From Planctomycetota bacterium (GTDB taxonomy: Bacteria > Planctomycetota > Phycisphaerae > Tepidisphaerales > Tepidisphaeraceae): a stretch of DNA of 60,383 nt. The notes under the pieces are model-generated. The model ran no database searches. It saw nothing but the letters and a program-made list of their open reading frames with translations, and was not told the origin of the DNA. Position 1 is the stretch's first letter. Each line of letters starts with the position of its first letter. The stretch lies in assembly GCA_039182125.1 (NCBI GenBank), contig JBCDCH010000021.1, positions 1 through 60,383 on the forward strand, in the 5' to 3' direction. The position numbers were made by a program, and so were the translations under genes. Below, one piece after another: positions 54,221 to 60,383 of the stretch.

Positions 54221-55813
54221 ATGATCGATCCACGCATGACCAAGCTCGCCATCACGATGTTGCTGGCGTCGGGGACGCTAGCCTTCGGGCAGACGACCAA
54301 GCCGTCCACCAAGCCATCGACCCAGCCGGCCGACTTCGAGGAAGCGGCCGAGGAGGCCCGTGAGGGCGTGGCCGACGCGGCCGTCACCGGTGGTGGCGGG
54401 GTGTTCGTCGAAGCAACGCCGCAGCGTGTGGTCGATGTGACACAGAAGGTCTTCCCCGCCGTCGTCCGCCTCGACGTGGCCCAAGAGGTCTATCGCCAGG
54501 GCAAGCGGACGTTCCAGCGTGGCACCGGTAGCGGTGTGATCTTCAGCCCCGAGGGTTACATCCTGACCAACTACCACGTGGCCGGCCGGGCCGCGGAGAT
54601 CAAGATCACCCTGGCGAACAAGGAACGCGTCAACGCCCGCCTGATCGGCGACGACCACTGGACCGATCTCGCCGTCGTTCAGCTCGACATGGATGAGATT
54701 CGCGAGAAGGGCATCGAGTTTCCCTACGCCGAACTCGGCGAGAGCGGTTCGCTGATCTACGGGCAGGACGTCATCGCGATCGGGACGCCGTTCGGTTTGG
54801 CCCGCACGCTGACCATGGGCGTCGTGTCCAACACCGAGCGGACCTTCTACCCGACCGAGCAGGACATCGACGGCTACGAGACCGGCAACTTCTCCAACTG
54901 GATTCAGATGGATACGCCGATCGCTCCGGGCAACTCCGGCGGGCCGCTCGTCGATCTCAGCAGCAAAGTCGTCGGCATCAACACGCGCGGCTTTCCCGGG
55001 CAAAATCTCAACTTCGCTATCCCGATGGAGACCGCCCGCCGGGTCAAGGACGCGATCCTCAACACCGTCGAGTTCGAGGATGATGGCACGATCAAGACGC
55101 GCGGCAAGGTGATCCGTGCCGACCTCGGCATGACGCTAAAGCCGTTGCAGGATCTCGAGGATTTCTACGACATCGACGTCAACGAGGGCGTGCTCATCAG
55201 CAGCGTCGACAACGGCAGTCCGGCGAAAGAGGCCGGCGTGCGGGTGTCGGATATCTTGCTCGAGCTCAATGGCCAGCCGACCAACGTACGCTTCCCCGAA
55301 CAGCTCGCCGCCGCTCGCCGCATGGTCGCGCAACTGCCGATCGGCGAGATCGTGAAGGCGAAGCTGTTGCGCGACGGAGAGGAGTTGGAATTGGAGATGC
55401 CGGTCGTTCGGCTCGAGAGCCGGATCGGTGAGGAGCGCGAGCTTAAACAGTGGGGCGCGAGCGTCCGTGACGTCACGCGGGTCTACGCCAACCAGCGCCG
55501 GCTCAACGACGACAGCGGCGTGGTGATCACCTCCACCCGCAGCGGGTTCGCGGCGGACAAAGCCGAGATGCAAAACGGCGACGTCATCCGCAGCATCAAT
55601 GGCCAACCCGCGACCGACCTCGAAACGTTCATGGCGCTCTACGACAAGAGCGTCGAGGAGAAACAGGAGCAGGTGCTTCTACAGATCCAACGTGGCCGCG
55701 GACTCTCGCGGGCGCTGCTCAGGATCGAGTACGACGATGACGCGGAGGAAGAAGTCGACGCCCTCAAGGAAGCGGTCGAAGCCGAAGCGGAGAACCCACT
55801 GGACGCGGAATGA
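54221..55813 (+). CDS. DegP/HtrA-type serine protease with two PDZ domains
   Basis: A 530-aa protein. A signal segment (LAITMLLASGTLAFG) precedes a Thr/Pro-rich stretch and the S1C protease domain with the intact triad His119 (ILTNYHVAG), Asp149 (HWTDLAVVQL) and Ser239 (IAPGNSGGPLV). Two PDZ-like modules follow (~320-410 and ~425-510). AGGAG lies 11 nt before ATG 54221; ATG 54212 is too close to it. It likely degrades or refolds periplasmic proteins. A paralogous, catalytically dead gene follows after 50 nt. Confidence 0.9.
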   Translation: MIDPRMTKLAITMLLASGTLAFGQTTKPSTKPSTQPADFEEAAEEAREGVADAAVTGGGGVFVEATPQRVVDVTQKVFPAVVRLDVAQEVYRQGKRTFQRGTGSGVIFSPEGYILTNYHVAGRAAEIKITLANKERVNARLIGDDHWTDLAVVQLDMDEIREKGIEFPYAELGESGSLIYGQDVIAIGTPFGLARTLTMGVVSNTERTFYPTEQDIDGYETGNFSNWIQMDTPIAPGNSGGPLVDLSSKVVGINTRGFPGQNLNFAIPMETARRVKDAILNTVEFEDDGTIKTRGKVIRADLGMTLKPLQDLEDFYDIDVNEGVLISSVDNGSPAKEAGVRVSDILLELNGQPTNVRFPEQLAAARRMVAQLPIGEIVKAKLLRDGEELELEMPVVRLESRIGEERELKQWGASVRDVTRVYANQRRLNDDSGVVITSTRSGFAADKAEMQNGDVIRSINGQPATDLETFMALYDKSVEEKQEQVLLQIQRGRGLSRALLRIEYDDDAEEEVDALKEAVEAEAENPLDAE

Positions 55814-55863
55814 TTGACCTCGGATCACCCAAGCAACAGCAACATCACATCCCAAGATTTACC

Positions 55864-57345
55864 ATGAAGAACCCCACTATCGCGTCGGCCGCAGCGCTTG
55901 TTTGCCTGGCCACGTTCGGTTGCGCGCCGGAGAATCAGGTCAACGTCAACGTGACCAAGGAAGCCGAAGTCGTCTCGGTCGCTCCGGCCGCGACCATGGA
56001 CGCCCGGTCGATCGCATCGATTCAGGATCGAGCCATCGCGTCGATGGTGATTGTCGAGTTCACGTTCGACTTCGAGCGTGGTCGAGAAAAGCTACGCGGA
56101 CTCGGCACGGTCATCGACGATCAAGGCACCACGATGGTTTCGCTCGAGTTGCTTTCGCCGTTTTTCCCCAACGAGCAGATCGTCGACTTCAAGTACATCA
56201 TGGTCGATCGTGCCACGGGCATCGAGACCGAGTTGGACGCGGTGTTCAGCGGGCGCGACGAGCGTTACGGCGTGGCGTTTGTTCGGCCGGCCGAGGGTGT
56301 CGAGCTTGACGTGCCGCCGTTGACGTTCGTCGATGATGTCGTCGAGCCGGGCGAGTTGGTGGTGAGCGTGAGCCGGATGGGCAAGCCGGCGATGTACCAG
56401 CCATACGTGCAGGTGAGCCGGGTGATGGCGAACGTGCGCGGTCCGGTGCCGCAGACACTGGTGAGTTCGTCGGGCCTTGGCATGATCGGCTCGCCGGTGT
56501 TCAACACCGACGGGGTCGCGGTCGGCTTCGTCAACTCGTCCGACGATCACGCCCCGTTCATGGACATTGGCAACGGCGAAGCAATGCGTTCGGCGTTCCA
56601 GGATGCGCCGCGCCAGTTCCACCCGGCCGGCGATTTCCTGCCCGCCCTCGAAAATCCACCCACGCCCGAGAGTCCGATCCGCATGTCCAACCTCGGCGTC
56701 GCCGCACTCAGCGGCCTGCTCGACAAGGAAATCGCCAAGTTCTACGACCTCGAAGGCACGCCGACCGTGGTCATCGGCGACGTGATCGACGGCTTCCCCG
56801 CCGCCGAAGCGGGCGTGCAGAGCGGCGACATGGTGATCGCCGTCGACGGCGCGAAGATCCCGCAAGGCGATACGCCCGAGGAAGCACCCGAGATTTTCCA
56901 ACGCTCACTCATGCGTCGCTCGGTTGGCGAAGAGGTGACGCTCACCGTCATCCGCGACACGCCCGATGGCGTGGAACGCCTCGACGTCCCGGTCACCCTC
57001 GGCGAGCGTCCGCAACAGGAAAACGCCGTCGAGCGAGAGTACTTCGAAGACCTCGGCTTCACTGTCCGCGAGGTCGTGTTCGCCGACTTGTACAATCTCA
57101 AGGCCGACCCCGACACCACCGGCGTCGTTGTCTCGTTCATCCGCCCGCAGTCGGCTGCCCAGACCGGAACCCTCGGGTTCAACGACCTGATTACCGACAT
57201 CAACCAGCTTCCGGTCGAGTCGATCGAGCAGTTCACTCAGGTATACAAAGCACTGCGTGAGGAGACGCCCGAAGAGGACATCGTTCTGACGGTGCGGCGC
57301 GGAGTCGATACGGAGATCGTCCGTATCGAGCCGCCGCGCGAGTAA
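55864..57345 (+). CDS. Lipoprotein pseudoprotease, DegP-like with PDZ domains
   Basis: A 493-aa protein with lipobox VCLATFGC (Cys20). It aligns with the upstream DegP-type protein but the triad is lost: the His position is Glu95 (VSLELLSP), the Asp position Gly136 (ERYGVAFVRP), and the GNSGGP Ser is Ile208 (GMIGSPVF). PDZ-like segments are intact (GTPTVVIGDVIDGFPAAEAG, TTGVVVSFIRPQSAAQTG). It is probably a membrane-tethered regulator or adaptor of the active protease encoded just upstream. A strong terminator follows. Confidence 0.8.
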   Translation: MKNPTIASAAALVCLATFGCAPENQVNVNVTKEAEVVSVAPAATMDARSIASIQDRAIASMVIVEFTFDFERGREKLRGLGTVIDDQGTTMVSLELLSPFFPNEQIVDFKYIMVDRATGIETELDAVFSGRDERYGVAFVRPAEGVELDVPPLTFVDDVVEPGELVVSVSRMGKPAMYQPYVQVSRVMANVRGPVPQTLVSSSGLGMIGSPVFNTDGVAVGFVNSSDDHAPFMDIGNGEAMRSAFQDAPRQFHPAGDFLPALENPPTPESPIRMSNLGVAALSGLLDKEIAKFYDLEGTPTVVIGDVIDGFPAAEAGVQSGDMVIAVDGAKIPQGDTPEEAPEIFQRSLMRRSVGEEVTLTVIRDTPDGVERLDVPVTLGERPQQENAVEREYFEDLGFTVREVVFADLYNLKADPDTTGVVVSFIRPQSAAQTGTLGFNDLITDINQLPVESIEQFTQVYKALREETPEEDIVLTVRRGVDTEIVRIEPPRE

Positions 57346-57368
57346 GTGGCGGAATGATGGGGTAAATG

Positions 57369-57422
57369 CAGAAGTGCCGAGGAATGAGTTTCGTCATCTC
57401 ATCTCTCGGCACTTCTGTATTT
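57369..57422 (+). terminator. Terminator after DegP-pseudoprotease unit
   Basis: CAGAAGTGCCGAG (57369-57381) pairs perfectly with CTCGGCACTTCTG (57405-57417), followed by TATTTAT. It may be bidirectional, since the small ORF on the minus strand ends at 57421. Confidence 0.8.
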
Positions 57423-57525
57423 ATCTCTCACCGACGCTCAGGCTGGGCAGCCACGTCGCCCAGATCACAAGCACGATCGCGGCGATGAGCAACACTTCGG
57501 CGATGATGCGCAGGGTGAGTTTCAT
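57421..57525 (-). CDS. 34-aa single-TM microprotein
   Basis: A minus-strand reading frame from ATG 57525 to TAA 57421-57423. It is short and basic at the start (MKLTLRIIAE) followed by a hydrophobic segment (VLLIAAIVLVIW). TATGCT lies 8 nt before the ATG (complement of 57534-57539), matching the start-proximal motif of many genes here. No family. Confidence 0.4.
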   Translation of the reverse strand: MKLTLRIIAEVLLIAAIVLVIWATWLPSLSVGER

Positions 57526-57586
57526 CAGCCCTGAGCATATCCGCATTGTGTAGCGGTGGCGACGGAGACGCCCGTGGGCGTTGCGT

Positions 57587-58036
57587 TCACGTTACCTTCG
57601 GCCCGCGGCGCTTGAGCATCGTCTCGTAGCAGAAAGCGAAGAACGCCGGCCACCACAGCAGGTCGTTGGTGAGAATCGTCGCCCCGAGCCACTTCGGTAG
57701 TGCCTCGAGATAGAACGCGCCGTACACGAACCCGATCGGGCCGAAGATTTTGCCGAGCGTCGCGATCAGGATGAACGGCGCGTAGCGCTCCGGATCCCGT
57801 GCGGCAGACCAGTAGCCTAGCGCGAAGACTAGCACGAACATCCCGATGCACTGCCAGAACAGGTTCGTCACCGGCGTCGTCTCGATCGTTGCCAACTCCA
57901 GCGTCCACCCCGGCGCCAAGATGACCACCACGCCCCAAATCATGTTGTAAATCGCCGCGGCGTAGAAGAACCAGCGGTAAACGGTGCGACGCGGCTCGGG
58001 GATGCGCGGCGTGACAGGGGGATCGATCAGACGCAT
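57587..58036 (-). CDS. Four-TM membrane protein of unknown function
   Basis: A 149-aa protein with about four TMs (FFYAAAIYNMIWGVVVILA, LFWQCIGMFVLVFALGYW, LIATLGKIFGPIGFVYGAF, DLLWWPAFFAFCYE). It resembles small 4-TM proteins of the DoxX/TspO size class but no signature is seen. TACGCT lies 5 nt upstream of its ATG. Confidence 0.6.
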   Translation of the reverse strand: MRLIDPPVTPRIPEPRRTVYRWFFYAAAIYNMIWGVVVILAPGWTLELATIETTPVTNLFWQCIGMFVLVFALGYWSAARDPERYAPFILIATLGKIFGPIGFVYGAFYLEALPKWLGATILTNDLLWWPAFFAFCYETMLKRRGPKVT

Positions 58037-58088
58037 GGCAAAGCGTAGGTGCAGCCCCGGTATCTCACTTTCAGGAACCGCGTCGCCG

Positions 58089-59798
58089 TTACATCCGCTC
58101 GGGATGTTCGATGCCGAGCAGGCCCAGACCCGTCGCCAGCGTTTGCCCCATCGCGTGGCAGAGCGAGAGACGATGCGTTTGTTCGTCGCTGCCGAGGACG
58201 GGGTTGTTCTCGAAGAAGCCGCTGAACATGCATGCGAGTTCGTAGAGGTAGGTGCAAAGGTGGTGCGGCTTGAGCTCGCGGGCGACGAGTTCGACGACTT
58301 CGGGGAAGCGCAGGATGTGCTTGGCCAGTGGCAGTTCGTGGTTGGGTTCGAGTTCGTGCAGCTGCGGCGTAAACGTTTCGAAGTCGACGCCGCCCTTGCG
58401 GAAGATGCCGCGGCATCGGCAGTAGGCGTACTGCAGGTACGGCGCGGTATTGCCGTTGAGGCTGAGCATCGCGTCCCAGTCGAAGACGTAATCGCTGGTC
58501 CGATCGCGGGCCATGTCGAAGTATTTCACCGCACCGATACCGACCGCCTCGGCGATGGCGACGCGTTCCTCGGAAGGGAGCTTTGAGGACTTATCGTCGA
58601 CCAGTTCCTTGGCCCGGCGGACGGCTTCCTCGAGCACGTCGCCGAGCTTGACGTTGTCGCCGCTGCGGGTTTTGAGCGGCTTGTTGTCGTCGCCCATGAT
58701 CGTGCCATACGCGGCATGTTCGAGCGACACGCCGTCCGGGATCCAGCCGGCCGCTTTGACCGTCGCGAACACCTGCGCGAAGTGCTGGCTCTGCCGGTAG
58801 TCGACGAAGTACAGGATGCGGTCGGCTTTGAGCTGCTTGGCCCGGTACTCCGCCGCGGCGAGGTCGGTGGTGCCGTACCCGAAGCCCCCGCCGGACTTTT
58901 CGACCATGAGCGGGGCTTTGTACCCGCCCTGGAAACTGACGGTCGCGCCGTCGGATTTTTCGACGACGCCCGCTTCAAGCAGTTCGTCGACCATCGGCCG
59001 TAGCCACTCGTTGTAGAACGACTCGCCGCGTTCGTGGTCGACGGTCAACTCGACGCCGAGCCGCTTGTAAACGGCCAGATAGTGCTTGCGGGTCTCGTCG
59101 ACGAGTCGTTGCCAGGCGGCCCGCTCGGGTTGGTCTCCACGTTGCAGCGCGACGACCGCGGCGCGGGCGGTGTCGGCAAAGGCGGGATCTTCGTCGAATC
59201 GTTGCTTGGAATCCCGGTAGAACTGATCAAGGTCGCCGATGCCCGCCTCGGCGTCGGCTTCGACCTCCCGCAGGTGGGCGATGAGCATGCCGAAGGGCGT
59301 ACCCCAGTCGCCGACGTGGTTCTGGCGAATCACGTTGTGGCCCAGCGCGCGCATGATCCTGGCGATCGCATCGCCAAGGATCGTGCCGCGGAGGTGACCG
59401 ATGTGCATCTGCTTTGCGATGTTCGGCGACGAGTATTCGACGACGACGGTCTGCTTCGGCCCCGCCGGCGCTACCTCGCCGGCGTGGTTCAACTGTCCGG
59501 CGATCCATACCGGGGAGAGCGTGACGTTGATGAACCCCGGCCCGGCGATTTCGAGCTTCTCGACCATCGCACAGGCCGCGAACTTATCCACGATGTCTTG
59601 GGCGATGTCGCGCGGCTTACGTCCGAGTTTCTTGGCCAGGCCCATCGCGGCGTTGCACTGATAATCGCCGAACTTCGGGTTGGCCGACGGGGCGACCGCG
59701 GCGTTGATCTCGCAACGGTCAAAGCCCGATACCTCGGCACAAACTTGGGCAATCGCGTCGGTGAAGGCGGTTTCGAGGGTGTGAAGCAGGCTGGACAT
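58089..59798 (-). CDS. argS: Arginyl-tRNA synthetase
   Basis: A 569-aa class I aminoacyl-tRNA synthetase. The HIGH motif is MHIGHLRGTILGD; the N-terminal Arg-tRNA additional domain and the anticodon-binding DALR domain (ACMFSGFFENNPVLGSDE) are present. As in other ArgRS, the canonical KMSKS is degenerate (LKTRSGDNVKL). ATG 59798 (MSSLLHTLETAF) is chosen over 59861. Confidence 0.95.
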   Translation of the reverse strand: MSSLLHTLETAFTDAIAQVCAEVSGFDRCEINAAVAPSANPKFGDYQCNAAMGLAKKLGRKPRDIAQDIVDKFAACAMVEKLEIAGPGFINVTLSPVWIAGQLNHAGEVAPAGPKQTVVVEYSSPNIAKQMHIGHLRGTILGDAIARIMRALGHNVIRQNHVGDWGTPFGMLIAHLREVEADAEAGIGDLDQFYRDSKQRFDEDPAFADTARAAVVALQRGDQPERAAWQRLVDETRKHYLAVYKRLGVELTVDHERGESFYNEWLRPMVDELLEAGVVEKSDGATVSFQGGYKAPLMVEKSGGGFGYGTTDLAAAEYRAKQLKADRILYFVDYRQSQHFAQVFATVKAAGWIPDGVSLEHAAYGTIMGDDNKPLKTRSGDNVKLGDVLEEAVRRAKELVDDKSSKLPSEERVAIAEAVGIGAVKYFDMARDRTSDYVFDWDAMLSLNGNTAPYLQYAYCRCRGIFRKGGVDFETFTPQLHELEPNHELPLAKHILRFPEVVELVARELKPHHLCTYLYELACMFSGFFENNPVLGSDEQTHRLSLCHAMGQTLATGLGLLGIEHPERM

Positions 59799-60023
59799 TT
59801 GAAAGGTCGGTCTGTGCGGGGCGTCGGGGGTAACACCGCAACTGCGGGCGGCGTCGCGCATGCTAGTCCCGTCGCGCCAACGGGCCGATGCGGAACAAAC
59901 GCCCGCGGAACAATCGGACGGTGCGAAACGTACAGCTGGAAAGTATGCTGTACCGATCGGTCGGCACCCTCCGGCCCTGTTCGTCGCCCCAGAGTGCTAC
60001 TCAGTGTGCAAAGGAAAATTCGT
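59799..60023. other. Intergenic region with candidate promoter/operator
   Basis: 225 nt between divergent argS and the last lipoprotein gene. GTACAGC (59930-59936) and GCTGTAC (59947-59953) form an inverted repeat overlapping TATGCT (59944-59949), a candidate -10 and operator for the plus-strand gene. No ORF seen. Confidence 0.35.
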
Positions 60024-60383
60024 ATGACGCAGTGCAATCGGTCGGACTCGGGCACGCAGTGCCAGGACAAGAAGCACCACGGCTGGCGTCGGGCCGCCAC
60101 GCAAGCGGCCATTGTTGCCGCGACGCTCGCGGCACTTCCGTTGGTTGCCTGCCAGACCGCGACCGCCGAGCCACCGGCGAGCCAGACGACGCTTCAACTC
60201 GGCGACAACGACTCGTTGGTGCTCGCCGACCTTCAGTCGGCCGCGCTGCAAGCCCTCAAGAACGGCGAACTCGACACCACCGGTGAACTGATCGAGCAGG
60301 CCGCCGCGAACAGGACAGAGAGCGCTAGGGCACACCTCAGACCACCCGTAACCGCATGCAAGGCCGTGAGCGAGAAGTTCGTG
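60024..60383 (+). CDS. Lipoprotein, 3' end outside the window
   Basis: An open frame of 120 codons without stop to the window end. ATG 60024 has AGGAA 8 nt upstream. A Cys-containing N-terminus leads to a hydrophobic segment and lipobox ALPLVAC at about residue 43; the exported part begins QTATAEPPASQTT. The mature region is Ala/Leu/Gln-rich and probably helical. No family can be assigned from the partial sequence. Confidence 0.55.
   Translation, partial: MTQCNRSDSGTQCQDKKHHGWRRAATQAAIVAATLAALPLVACQTATAEPPASQTTLQLGDNDSLVLADLQSAALQALKNGELDTTGELIEQAAANRTESARAHLRPPVTACKAVSEKFV

Overview
The window is about 60 kb of GC-rich (roughly 63-65% by eye), densely coding bacterial chromosome. Gene content points to a planctomycete, most likely a Phycisphaerae-type lineage. 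The evidence is a secreted sulfatase, a small Hc1-type histone H1-like protein, a Ser/Thr kinase with a long C-terminal extension, a membrane-anchored HTH protein with a low-complexity linker, many lipoproteins and PDZ proteins, and housekeeping genes that are not in proteobacterial order. The taxon is inferred from gene content, not from a marker phylogeny. No phage, IS element, CRISPR array, tRNA or rRNA was seen. The only classical stable RNA is an SRP (4.5S-type) RNA near 7.3-7.4 kb.

Layout. 0-10 kb: EEP-family phosphatase/nuclease, thioredoxin-like DUF255 protein fused to a DsbD-alpha-like domain, pepA, an alpha/beta hydrolase, a Uma2 gene broken by one amber codon, a secreted cyclophilin, SRP RNA, nadK, and a membrane-anchored YggU-like protein. 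10-17 kb: BatA-like N-terminus protein, an RsbV/RsbW-like pair, a rhomboid-TPR protein, metallophosphoesterase, HTH-membrane protein, OmpA lipoprotein. 17-23.5 kb: a minus-strand run APH-like kinase > PDZ > leuD > upp > archaemetzincin-like membrane protein > EIIA-Ntr > orphan solute-binding protein. 23.5-31 kb: second rhomboid, LolD-like ATPase, ilvE, histone-like protein, FabZ-like, LEA lipoprotein, Rid protein, ArsR with an AhpD-like partner, murQ-anmK, clpS. 31-41 kb: lipoprotein, Ser/Thr kinase and gltA, a low-GC two-gene accessory segment (about 34.9-36.9 kb), a large membrane glycosyltransferase-like gene, hslV-hslU. 40.8-44.8 kb: a tight six-gene minus-strand run containing murI, a HEAT lipoprotein, a zinc alcohol dehydrogenase, a truncated QueC-like PP-loop protein and a gamma-carbonic anhydrase. 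44.9-60.4 kb: response regulator, rpsO-pnp, sulfatase, rmuC, histidine phosphatase, RdgC-like protein, an active DegP-type protease followed by a catalytically dead paralogue, argS, and a lipoprotein that runs off the window.

Themes. Envelope biology dominates: two rhomboids, DegP plus a pseudoprotease, cyclophilin, OmpA, several lipoproteins, and peptidoglycan precursor/recycling genes (murI, murQ, anmK). The most general new signal is regulatory. At least 23 of about 65 gene starts have a TAnnnT hexamer ending 5-9 nt before the start codon, often without a Shine-Dalgarno, which suggests extensive leaderless transcription. The best candidates for undescribed protein systems are the membrane-fused archaemetzincin-like pseudo-peptidase, the truncated QueC-like/ADH/gamma-CA cassette, and the DegP-pseudoprotease pair.
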